The position numbers were made by a program, and so were the translations under genes. From an uncultured Coriobacteriaceae bacterium (lineage in GTDB: Bacteria > Actinomycetota > Coriobacteriia > Coriobacteriales > Eggerthellaceae): a stretch of 5,399 nucleotides of DNA. This document shows positions 1-5,384 of this stretch, in pieces. The stretch covers positions 1 through 5,399 of the forward strand of contig CACZIP010000152.1 of assembly GCA_902781245.1 (NCBI GenBank), given 5' to 3'. Positions within the stretch are counted from its first letter, which is position 1; every line of letters begins with the position of its first letter. The notes under the pieces are model-generated. The model saw only the letters and a program-made list of their open reading frames with translations, was not told where the DNA came from and ran no database searches.

Positions 1-206
1 GCCTGTGACACCGCGCAACCACTACCGGTGAACGCAGCTTCCTCGATTGTCTTCCCGTCATCCGAAAGGCGGAGTTTGAGTACCATTTCGTCACCACAGC
101 TCGGGTTGATGCCTTCGTGCTCGAGGGTGAAGTCCTCGAGATCGTATTTGTAATCCGGATGCGCGTTGTGCTCCATGAGCGCGGCCGTGTAAACGTTTGC
201 CTTCAT
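1..206 (-). CDS. sufU: SufU iron-sulfur cluster assembly scaffold/sulfurtransferase, partial (C-terminus outside window)
   Basis: Reading the minus strand from ATG at 206 gives 68 codons, which run off the left edge. Two hallmark motifs of the IscU/SufU fold are visible. NPSCGD (residues 34-39) carries the first metal/sulfur cysteine, Cys37, and the invariant Asp39. GSGCAVSQ (61-68) carries the second cysteine, Cys64. The third conserved cysteine would lie past the edge and cannot be checked. Family knowledge: SufU binds zinc through these residues and accepts persulfide sulfur from SufS, passing it to SufBCD. The start is firm: an in-frame TGA lies seven codons upstream with no other start between, and AGAGGGAG (218-225) sits 11 nt before the ATG. 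It is the last gene seen of the operon, 63 nt after sufS. SufU rather than IscU is favoured by the suf context, because the SufU-specific insert is not in view. Confidence 0.93.
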   Translation of the reverse strand, partial: MKANVYTAALMEHNAHPDYKYDLEDFTLEHEGINPSCGDEMVLKLRLSDDGKTIEEAAFTGSGCAVSQ

Positions 207-217
207 CGTGTTCCGTT

Positions 218-225
218 CTCCCTCT
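218..225 (-). promoter_or_regulatory. Ribosome binding site of sufU
   Basis: Minus-strand AGAGGGAG is followed by 11 nt and then the sufU ATG. The spacing is slightly long. The site lies 9 bases downstream of the hairpin in the same gap, so it should remain accessible if that hairpin forms. Confidence 0.7.
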
Positions 226-234
226 CAACACCCC

Positions 235-258
235 ACCTGAGAAGCCATCGTCTCAGGT
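235..258 (-). promoter_or_regulatory. Perfect 8-bp inverted repeat (hairpin) between sufS and sufU
   Basis: ACCTGAGA (arm, 251-258 on the minus strand) and TCTCAGGT (235-242) are exact complements around an 8-nt loop (243-250). It starts 11 nt after the sufS stop. What follows on the transcript is GGGGTGTTGAG, not a U-run, so it does not look like an intrinsic terminator. A role as an mRNA processing or stability element that sets sufU level relative to the upstream genes is inference. Confidence 0.6.
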
Positions 259-269
259 TCGGATTCCCA

Positions 270-1580
270 CTATCCATGGAACATGGTCCACACGTGATTA
301 AGCCCATCAATCAATCGGTCGATATCGCGTGCATCGTTGTAGAAAGCGAACGACGCACGGCAGCACGAATCGATGCCGAGGTGCGCCAGCAACGGCTGAG
401 CGCAATGGTGCCCGGCACGGATGGCCACCCCATCCATATCGAGAATGCTCGCAACGTCATGCGGATGGATGGTACACACGTTGAAGCTGACAACTCCATG
501 ATGCGCCGCAGGATCGGATGGACCGATGAGCCGTACGAACTCGAGTTGCGAAAGCCGACGCATACACTGCGCAACGAGGGCGGCTTCGCGCGCCTGTATG
601 GCATCGAAGCCGACTCCTTCCACGTAGGCGAGCGCAGCATCGAGCGCGTAAATGCCGGCGGCATCCTGCGTTCCCGCTTCGAATTTCTCGGGAACAGGCG
701 CCCATGTTGCCGTTTGCTCGGTCACAGCGTCAATCATCTCGCCGCCAGTGAGAAACGGAGGCATCGCATCGAGCAGGTCATGTCGACCCCAAAGCACGCC
801 GATTCCGAATGGACCGTAAACCTTGTGCGCAGAGAACGCGAAGAAGTCGCAGCCCAAATCGTTGAGGTCGATGGGAAAATGCGGCGCCGATTGCGCCCCG
901 TCGACGACCATAACGGCGTCGAACTCGTGCGCGATCTGAGCCATCAGCTTCACGTCGTTAGCGACACCTAGCACGTTCGAAACATGGACAGCTGACACGA
1001 TCTTCGTGCGCGGGCCAATCTTGGCGCGCATCTCCTCTTCGCCGATGACGCCTTCCTCGTCGGGATACATGTAGACGAGCTTGGCGCCAGCGGCACGGCA
1101 GGCTTGCTGCCAAGGGATGAGGTTCGAATGGTGTTCCATCACGGTGATGCACACCTCGTCTCCCGGCCCGAGCGCAGTGGGCGCGTACGAGCGCGCCACG
1201 ATGTTGAGCGCCTCAGACGCATTGCGGCAAAACACGATGTCACGTGCATCGTTGCGACCGTCAAACCCGAGGAAGCGCGCCACGTGAGCACGCGAGGCGT
1301 TGATGGCTTCGGTCGCTTCGACCGACAGCTCGTAGAGCCCGCGCAGTGCGTTGGCGTTCATAGTCTCGTAGAAGCGTTTCTGCGCCTCGAGCACGACGCT
1401 TGGACGCTGCGCTGTAGCGGCGCTATCGAGAAATGCAAAGTCAGGCTTGCGAGCGAGCAACGGGAAGTCCCATTTGTACGGCGAGGTCGCAAGCGCAGAC
1501 GCCTGTGCGTTACGGCTGACCCATTCGACGCGGCCAGCGTCGGTCAACATGTGCTCGCCATGAAGTTTCCTCGTCGACAT
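270..1580 (-). CDS. sufS: SufS, PLP-dependent cysteine desulfurase (436 aa)
   Basis: SufS removes sulfur from L-cysteine, giving alanine and an enzyme persulfide that is handed on for cluster assembly. Class V aminotransferase-fold landmarks appear in order: FLDSAATAQRP (50-60); EHHSNLIPWQ (149-158), with the His that stacks on PLP; VDGAQSAPH (226-234), with Asp227 and Gln230; SAHKVYGPFGIG (250-261), with Lys253 as the PLP Schiff-base lysine; GGEMI (279-283); FEAGTQ (300-305); RAGHHCAQPL (388-397), with Cys393 as the persulfide cysteine; and CCRASFAFYND (406-416), with Arg408 as the substrate-carboxylate arginine. The Cys393-Arg408 spacing of 15 matches E. coli SufS (364/379). The protein has a somewhat long N-terminus of about 25 extra residues. 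I chose ATG 1580 because GAGGGGG lies 8 nt upstream and sufD ends 3 nt before; Met11 is a less likely alternative. NALRGLYELS replaces the proteobacterial VHRGIHTLS, as in clostridial-type SufS. Confidence 0.97.
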   Translation of the reverse strand: MSTRKLHGEHMLTDAGRVEWVSRNAQASALATSPYKWDFPLLARKPDFAFLDSAATAQRPSVVLEAQKRFYETMNANALRGLYELSVEATEAINASRAHVARFLGFDGRNDARDIVFCRNASEALNIVARSYAPTALGPGDEVCITVMEHHSNLIPWQQACRAAGAKLVYMYPDEEGVIGEEEMRAKIGPRTKIVSAVHVSNVLGVANDVKLMAQIAHEFDAVMVVDGAQSAPHFPIDLNDLGCDFFAFSAHKVYGPFGIGVLWGRHDLLDAMPPFLTGGEMIDAVTEQTATWAPVPEKFEAGTQDAAGIYALDAALAYVEGVGFDAIQAREAALVAQCMRRLSQLEFVRLIGPSDPAAHHGVVSFNVCTIHPHDVASILDMDGVAIRAGHHCAQPLLAHLGIDSCCRASFAFYNDARDIDRLIDGLNHVWTMFHG

Positions 1581-1583
1581 GGT

Positions 1584-2879
1584 TTACGCCCCCTCGTCGA
1601 ACAATGCCGCGAAACCCGGCTCGACTCGCTCGCCGAAACGAATGACACTTGCGCGCGAATCGTCGTCCACAGCGTCAATGGCCGCCTGTTCGATGATGGC
1701 CATCGAGAACATGCGCTCGGCGACTTGCTGGGAAAGACCACGGCTTGCCAGATAGAAGAGCTGCTCGGAACGTATGTGGCCGATTGTGGCCCCATGGTTT
1801 CCGGCAACATCGTCCTCGTTGCAAAGGATGACGGGAACGGTTTTGTTGCGAACCCCTTCATCGACCAGCAGCACCATCTCGTTTTCGGAACCTTGCGCGC
1901 CCTTTGCGCCCCTGATGAGATCGATCGTGCCCCGAAGCGTTTTCTCGCATGAATCGGCGAGCACGCCGTTGGCCTTGAGATCCGACTCGGTCTTTTGGCC
2001 ATGGTGGCGAACCGAGTAGTTGAAGTCGCGCTTCTGAGCGTTCCTTCCCAGATAGCGCGTGTCGATTTCAAGACGTGCGCCTGAACCTCGCAAATCAGTT
2101 GCAAGGCCTGTGTTGGCAGATTGCGCGCCGAGGACTGTCTGCGAGACCTCGATTCGCGCACCACTATTGGCAAACAGGCCCATATCGTCAATGTCCGAGA
2201 AGCTCTCGTCGAGCGTCTGCACGCGGGTGATCCTCACGGTCGAGCGGTCGTCGGCAAACACGCGCACGGTCGAACCCGCCACACCAGAAACAGCACCCTC
2301 AGCAGACGTTTCAGAACTTTCAGGCGAGTCAACCACAATCGATAGGTTCACTGTGGAATCTGCGTCCGCGACGACGTCGATCGCTGCGACGCTCAACGTC
2401 TCGGGAGCAGCCTCTACGATTACTTGCGCATCGATCATTTTGCCTACATCCGCCTTGACGACGATGCGTCTTCCTGCAGCATATCTCAGGTAGGCGGCAG
2501 CTTCCTCGCCTACGCCGTGCTCGAAAGCAACAGCGAGCGACCGAGATTCCTCGATTGCATCAGCCCCCATCTGGTAGGCCGATTGCGCCGTCCCGCCATA
2601 GGTTGCATCGGCCTCGGCTGCTCGGTATGCCTCCAGCTCCGCCCGTTCCTCATCCGAAAGCTCGGGATGGTCGTCTTCCCATGCTTCTTGAGCGTCTGCG
2701 AGCGCTTTCTCGAATTCGTCTTCGGCACCCCTTGCACTGCACGGCATCGAGACGCTGACACGCGGATCGATTGCAAGGTTTTCTGGAACCTCGATTGACG
2801 TATCGTTCATCTTTAGGAAATGCCAAGTAGGAGCAGGCATGGCGCTCGCGCGCTCGAAAACAACAGCTTGCGTATCCAT
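1584..2879 (-). CDS. sufD: SufD, Fe-S cluster scaffold complex subunit (431 aa)
   Basis: SufD pairs with SufB in the SufBC2D scaffold and is needed for iron acquisition; it is not itself an ATPase. The N-terminus has the family phrase PAPTWHFLKMND (15-26). A strongly acidic helical stretch follows (about 52-92), then the beta-helix core of the SufBD family (about 135-370). The conserved C-terminal stretch is NHGATIGHIRSEQLFYLASR (361-380), similar to SufB but more divergent. His362 matches the conserved SufD His (E. coli His360). The position matching E. coli Cys358 is Gly360 here, an alignment I made from memory. The start is fixed by TAATG overlap with the sufB stop and by AAGGAG (2890-2895) 10 nt upstream, so translation is probably coupled to sufB. 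sufS begins 3 nt after its TAA stop. Confidence 0.95.
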   Translation of the reverse strand: MDTQAVVFERASAMPAPTWHFLKMNDTSIEVPENLAIDPRVSVSMPCSARGAEDEFEKALADAQEAWEDDHPELSDEERAELEAYRAAEADATYGGTAQSAYQMGADAIEESRSLAVAFEHGVGEEAAAYLRYAAGRRIVVKADVGKMIDAQVIVEAAPETLSVAAIDVVADADSTVNLSIVVDSPESSETSAEGAVSGVAGSTVRVFADDRSTVRITRVQTLDESFSDIDDMGLFANSGARIEVSQTVLGAQSANTGLATDLRGSGARLEIDTRYLGRNAQKRDFNYSVRHHGQKTESDLKANGVLADSCEKTLRGTIDLIRGAKGAQGSENEMVLLVDEGVRNKTVPVILCNEDDVAGNHGATIGHIRSEQLFYLASRGLSQQVAERMFSMAIIEQAAIDAVDDDSRASVIRFGERVEPGFAALFDEGA

Positions 2880-4291
2880 TATCCAATCGCTCCTTCCATC
2901 TCGAGTTTGATCAAGTTGTTCATCTCGACGGCATACTCGAGCGGCAGTTCTTTCGAAATCGGCTCGGCGAAACCGTTCACGATCATCGTGCGAGCGTCCT
3001 CTTCGGATACGCCACGACTCATGAGGTAGAAGATCTTGTCATCACCAATCCTGCCGATTGTGGCCTCGTGACCTATGTCGACGTTCTTGCAGCGGATGTC
3101 CATCGCAGGGATGGTGTCGGAACGGCTCTTGTTATCGAGCATGAGCGACTGGCACGACACCGTGCAACGCGAGCCCTCGGCTGCAGGCGTCGCAACGACG
3201 GAGCTGCGGAACGTCTGGATGCCACCGTCTTTGGAAATGCCCTTGGTCTCAACGCTTGCAGACGTGTCAGGTGCCCCGAGCACGATCTTGCAACCCGTGT
3301 CGAGATTCTGGCCGCGGCCCGCAAACGTGATGCCCGTGAAGCTCGCCTGCGCCTTTCGACCTGCAAGAATCGACATCGGATAGAGGTAGCCGACATGGCT
3401 GCCGAACGAACCGGAGATCCACTCGATTTGGCCTTCCTCATCGCAGCGGCACCGCTTCGTGTTGAGGTTGTACATGTTCTTCGACCAGTTCTCGATCGTC
3501 GAATAGCGCAGGTGTGCCCGCTTGCCCACGAAGAGCTCGACCGCACCCGCATGAAGATTCGCAACGTTGTACTTCGGCGCCGAGCAACCTTCGATGAAGT
3601 GCAGGTCAGCATCGTCTTCCACGATGATGAGCGTGTGCTCGAACTGGCCGGCTCCCTTGGCGTTCAGACGGAAGTAGCTCTGCAGCGGATAGTCGAGCTT
3701 GACGCCCTTCGGGACGTAGACGAACGAACCACCCGACCAGACCGCGCCATGAAGCGCCGCAAACTTGTGGTCGGTCGGCGGAATCAGCGTCATGAACTTC
3801 TCTTGGATGAGGTCGGCGTATTCGCCGTGAAGGGCTTCTTCGATACCCGAGTAGACGATGCCCATCTTAGCGGCGGTCTCCTGCATCGAGTGGTACACGA
3901 GCTCGGAATCGTACTGTGCGCCGACGCCAGCAAGATAGCTGCGCTCGGCTTGCGGAATGCCCAACCGATCGAACGTGTCCTTGATGTTGTCGGGCACGCT
4001 TTCCCAGTCCGACTTCTGCTCGGTCGGCGGCTTGACGTACGTGACGATGTTGTCCATGTCGAGGCCGTCGATCGACGGACCCCAGTCGGACATTTCGATG
4101 CTGTTGTACACCTCGAGGGAATGCAGCCTGTGCTCGAGCATCCACTCAGGCTCGTCTTTTCGCTCGGAAATCTCCCGCACGATGTCGGGCGTCAGACCAG
4201 CATCGAGCTTCTCCGAATCCTGATCGTCGTAACGGAAATCGTACATGCTTCGGTCGATGTCATCGACCTGGGTTCTCTTTCTCTCTGCCAT
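2879..4291 (-). CDS. sufB: SufB, Fe-S cluster scaffold subunit (470 aa)
   Basis: SufB is the main scaffold subunit on which sulfur from SufS/SufU and iron are assembled. It is highly conserved along its whole length: LTPDIVREIS (33-42), the DWGPSIDGLDMDNIVTYV block (69-86), GGSFVYVPKGV (187-197), HFIEGCSAPKYNVANLHAGA (231-250) and DIGHEATIGRIGDDKIFYLM (405-424). By motif spacing, Cys236 matches E. coli Cys254, Cys380 matches Cys405, and His408-Glu409 match His433-Glu434. These are the residues reported as essential for sulfur transfer and cluster building. The match requires a 7-residue deletion after ENW relative to E. coli. Other cysteines are Cys281, Cys283, Cys334, Cys376 and Cys401. Length is normal for the family. 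It starts 9 nt after the sufC stop with only a weak Shine-Dalgarno (AGGG), and its TAA stop overlaps the sufD ATG by one base. Confidence 0.98.
   Translation of the reverse strand: MAERKRTQVDDIDRSMYDFRYDDQDSEKLDAGLTPDIVREISERKDEPEWMLEHRLHSLEVYNSIEMSDWGPSIDGLDMDNIVTYVKPPTEQKSDWESVPDNIKDTFDRLGIPQAERSYLAGVGAQYDSELVYHSMQETAAKMGIVYSGIEEALHGEYADLIQEKFMTLIPPTDHKFAALHGAVWSGGSFVYVPKGVKLDYPLQSYFRLNAKGAGQFEHTLIIVEDDADLHFIEGCSAPKYNVANLHAGAVELFVGKRAHLRYSTIENWSKNMYNLNTKRCRCDEEGQIEWISGSFGSHVGYLYPMSILAGRKAQASFTGITFAGRGQNLDTGCKIVLGAPDTSASVETKGISKDGGIQTFRSSVVATPAAEGSRCTVSCQSLMLDNKSRSDTIPAMDIRCKNVDIGHEATIGRIGDDKIFYLMSRGVSEEDARTMIVNGFAEPISKELPLEYAVEMNNLIKLEMEGAIG
2890..2895 (-). promoter_or_regulatory. Ribosome binding site of sufD inside the sufB 3' end
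   Basis: AAGGAG lies in the last codons of sufB, 10 nt before the sufD ATG that overlaps the sufB stop as TAATG. This supports the chosen sufD start and allows both re-initiation and independent loading. Confidence 0.75.
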
Positions 4292-4300
4292 GGCCGCACC

Positions 4301-5059
4301 CTATTCCGCTGCGGCTACGTCGGCCTCGAAGCGCTCGAACCCATTTGCGTCGATGTCAGCAATGAGGTCGGCAGGGCCTTCCGCGACCAAGCGCCCCTGA
4401 ACCATCACGTGCACGTGGTCGACATCGAGCCGCTCGAGGATGCGCGTGTTGTGCGTGATGACAAGCAGCGTGCCGTCGCAGGTTTTCTGGTAGAGTTCCA
4501 TGCCGCGCGACACGACCGAAAGTGCGTCGACGTCGAGCCCCGAGTCGGTCTCGTCGAGGATGGCAAGTTTGGGCTCGAGCAGCAGCAGTTGCAGCATCTC
4601 GACCTTCTTCTTCTCGCCACCAGAAAAGCCCACGCCAAGCTCGCGATCGAGATAGGCGCGGTCCATGTCGAGCGTATCGGCGAGTTCCTCGATCTTCTTG
4701 CGGAACTGCTTGTTCTTGAGCTTCTGGCCTTTCGCCTCGACTATCGCGCGCAGGAAGCTGCGCAATGGAACGCCGGGAATCTCGACAGGAGCCTGAAAGC
4801 TAAGGAACAGCCCGGCCTTGCTGCGTTTCTCGGGCGAGAGATCGGTGATGTCTTCGCCATCGAAAACGATTTCGCCGGCAGTGATGTCGTAAACCGGATC
4901 GCCCATCAGCACATGGCCCAGCGTCGACTTGCCCGCGCCATTCGGGCCCATGAGCACATGGACTTCCCCTCGCGGCACCTCCAGGTTGATTTCGCTGAGA
5001 ATAGACTTCTCCTCTACCGCCGCAGACAAACTACGACAGCGCAACAACGCATCGCTCAT
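4301..5059 (-). CDS. sufC: SufC, ABC-type ATPase of the SUF scaffold (252 aa)
   Basis: SufC is the soluble ATPase that binds SufB and SufD and drives their conformational change; it is not a membrane transporter. All ABC motifs are present: Walker A GPNGAGKST (38-46), with Lys44; the Q-loop FQAPVEIPG (88-96), with Gln89; the signature FSGGEKKK (145-152); Walker B LAILDETDSGLD (165-176), with catalytic Glu170 and the D-loop; and the H-switch VITH, with His203. The GEKKK signature and the ETDSGLD form distinguish SufC from transporter ATPases. Length is typical. The start is secure: TAA and TAG stop codons lie in frame 7 and 6 codons upstream, with no other start between, and AGGA (5068-5071) sits 8 nt before the ATG. 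It is the first gene of the operon, behind a structured leader, and is followed by sufB after 9 nt. Confidence 0.98.
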   Translation of the reverse strand: MSDALLRCRSLSAAVEEKSILSEINLEVPRGEVHVLMGPNGAGKSTLGHVLMGDPVYDITAGEIVFDGEDITDLSPEKRSKAGLFLSFQAPVEIPGVPLRSFLRAIVEAKGQKLKNKQFRKKIEELADTLDMDRAYLDRELGVGFSGGEKKKVEMLQLLLLEPKLAILDETDSGLDVDALSVVSRGMELYQKTCDGTLLVITHNTRILERLDVDHVHVMVQGRLVAEGPADLIADIDANGFERFEADVAAAE

Positions 5060-5067
5060 AGATTTCG

Positions 5068-5071
5068 TCCT
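5068..5071 (-). promoter_or_regulatory. Ribosome binding site of sufC
   Basis: AGGA on the minus strand lies 8 nt before ATG 5059, in an AT-rich, apparently unpaired stretch just downstream of two stem-loops in the leader. Together with the in-frame stops upstream it fixes the sufC start. Confidence 0.75.
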
Positions 5072-5085
5072 ATTCTATTAATGCA

Positions 5086-5131
5086 CGGCATTCCGCGACG
5101 TCGGCATGCCGCCGCCCGCATCATCGCGGGC
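5086..5131 (-). promoter_or_regulatory. Structured suf mRNA leader: two adjacent GC-rich stem-loops
   Basis: Read 5' to 3' on the minus strand, the first stem is GCCCGC / GCGGGC (5126-5131 with 5114-5119), a perfect 6-bp stem with a 6-nt loop. Two bases later the second stem pairs CGGCAT (5106-5111) with ATGCCG (5086-5091). It continues past a G-A mismatch into CCG / CGG (5102-5104 with 5093-5095) and has a 6-nt loop. The segment also shows as an 11-bp near-direct repeat, GCGGCATGCCG and GCGGAATGCCG, spaced by 16 bp. There is no U-run after either stem, so neither is an intrinsic terminator. I recognise no riboswitch class. Structures were drawn by eye without energies. Confidence 0.5.
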
Positions 5132-5149
5132 CCCAATGTTTCACCAACT

Positions 5150-5178
5150 AGTAAAAACTAAAATCTTTTCCTAGTCAA
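5150..5178 (-). promoter_or_regulatory. Promoter of the suf operon
   Basis: On the minus strand, the -35 hexamer TTGACT (5173-5178; 5 of 6 to consensus) and the -10 hexamer TTTACT (5150-5155; 4 of 6) are separated by exactly 17 bp. AT-rich DNA including TATATAAAA lies upstream. Transcription would begin near 5142-5143 and give a leader of about 83 nt before sufC. The promoter is inferred from sequence only. Confidence 0.65.
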
Positions 5179-5186
5179 TAACTAGG
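5170..5186. promoter_or_regulatory. Candidate operator: 17-bp inverted repeat over the suf -35 box
   Basis: The plus strand reads CCTAGT-CAATA-ACTAGG: perfect 6-bp arms (5170-5175 and 5181-5186) around a 5-bp spacer. The -35 hexamer lies inside it. A further ACTAGT palindrome (5147-5152) overlaps the -10 box. Size and position fit a dimeric regulator. An Rrf2/IscR-type or other Fe-S/iron sensor is a reasonable guess because such proteins often control suf genes, but the sequence does not identify the protein. Confidence 0.5.
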
Positions 5187-5240
5187 TTTTATATATTCTG
5201 AATGAAAGATTGAATTTGAATGAAAATAATTCCCATGGAT

Positions 5241-5249
5241 TGCTATAGT
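5241..5249 (+). promoter_or_regulatory. Possible divergent promoter (extended -10)
   Basis: TGCTATAGT matches the extended -10 form TGnTATAAT with one mismatch in the hexamer. The -35 position 17 bp upstream (5221-5226, TGAAAA) is poor, as is usual for extended -10 promoters. It would start a plus-strand transcript near 5256, leading to the putative gene start at 5383. Confidence 0.35.
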
Positions 5250-5252
5250 TGC

Positions 5253-5289
5253 ATGAGCCGAGTTCTTCTCGCGTGCCTTCTTGGCTTAT
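5253..5289 (+). promoter_or_regulatory. Stem-loop at the start of the putative divergent transcript
   Basis: ATGAGCCGAG (5253-5262) can pair with CTTGGCTTAT (5280-5289) over 10 positions, two of them G-U, with a 17-nt loop. The two G-U pairs become A-C mismatches on the minus strand, so the stem is more stable as plus-strand RNA. No T-run follows it. Confidence 0.35.
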
Positions 5290-5316
5290 CCGTCGTGCAG
5301 CGGAGCGCGAGCGCAT

Positions 5317-5384
5317 ATGCCCTTGCACCGGGCGCTTCGAGGTGGCAGCCGTTGCGTCGACTATGAGAAAGGTGCAAATGGCAT
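5317..5384 (+). promoter_or_regulatory. Long-range helix that would mask the ribosome binding site and start of the divergent gene
   Basis: TTGCACC (5323-5329) is the exact complement of GGTGCAA (5371-5377). ATGCC (5317-5321) pairs with GGCAT (5380-5384) across a small internal loop, giving 12 bp in two blocks. The right arm contains the Shine-Dalgarno GGTG and the first two bases of the ATG at 5383. The enclosed 41 nt can form a small inner stem, GGCGC (5331-5335) with GCGTC (5354-5358). This suggests translational control if the downstream gene is real. Confidence 0.4.

Noticed and set aside
235..258. The sufS-sufU hairpin as a rho-independent terminator
   Set aside because: The transcript after the stem reads GGGGTGTTGAG, not a U-run, and sufU with a good ribosome binding site follows at once.
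117..971. A 284-codon plus-strand frame over sufU and sufS
   Set aside because: It is antisense to well-supported SufU and SufS with all catalytic motifs, and has no family-like sequence.
1548..1550. Met11 of SufS as the true start
   Set aside because: No good Shine-Dalgarno stands before it, whereas ATG 1580 has GAGGGGG 8 nt upstream and sits 3 nt after the sufD stop.
1104..1952. A 282-codon plus-strand frame over sufS and sufD
   Set aside because: It is antisense across a gene junction with no ribosome binding site or recognisable motif; a shadow frame.
3068..5161. A 697-codon open frame on the plus strand, antisense to sufB and sufC
   Set aside because: It lies opposite two strongly conserved genes, is rich in Arg, His, Val and Asp as expected from reading GC-biased codons backwards, shows no domain I recognise, and runs into the suf promoter. 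It is best explained as a codon-bias shadow.
5338..5357. Resemblance of GAGGTGGCAGCCG to the T-box antiterminator core (AGGGUGGNACCGCG)
   Set aside because: Several conserved bases differ, and I see no stem I with specifier loop or AGUA bulge in the short leader. A covariance-model search would decide; a hit would revive the idea.
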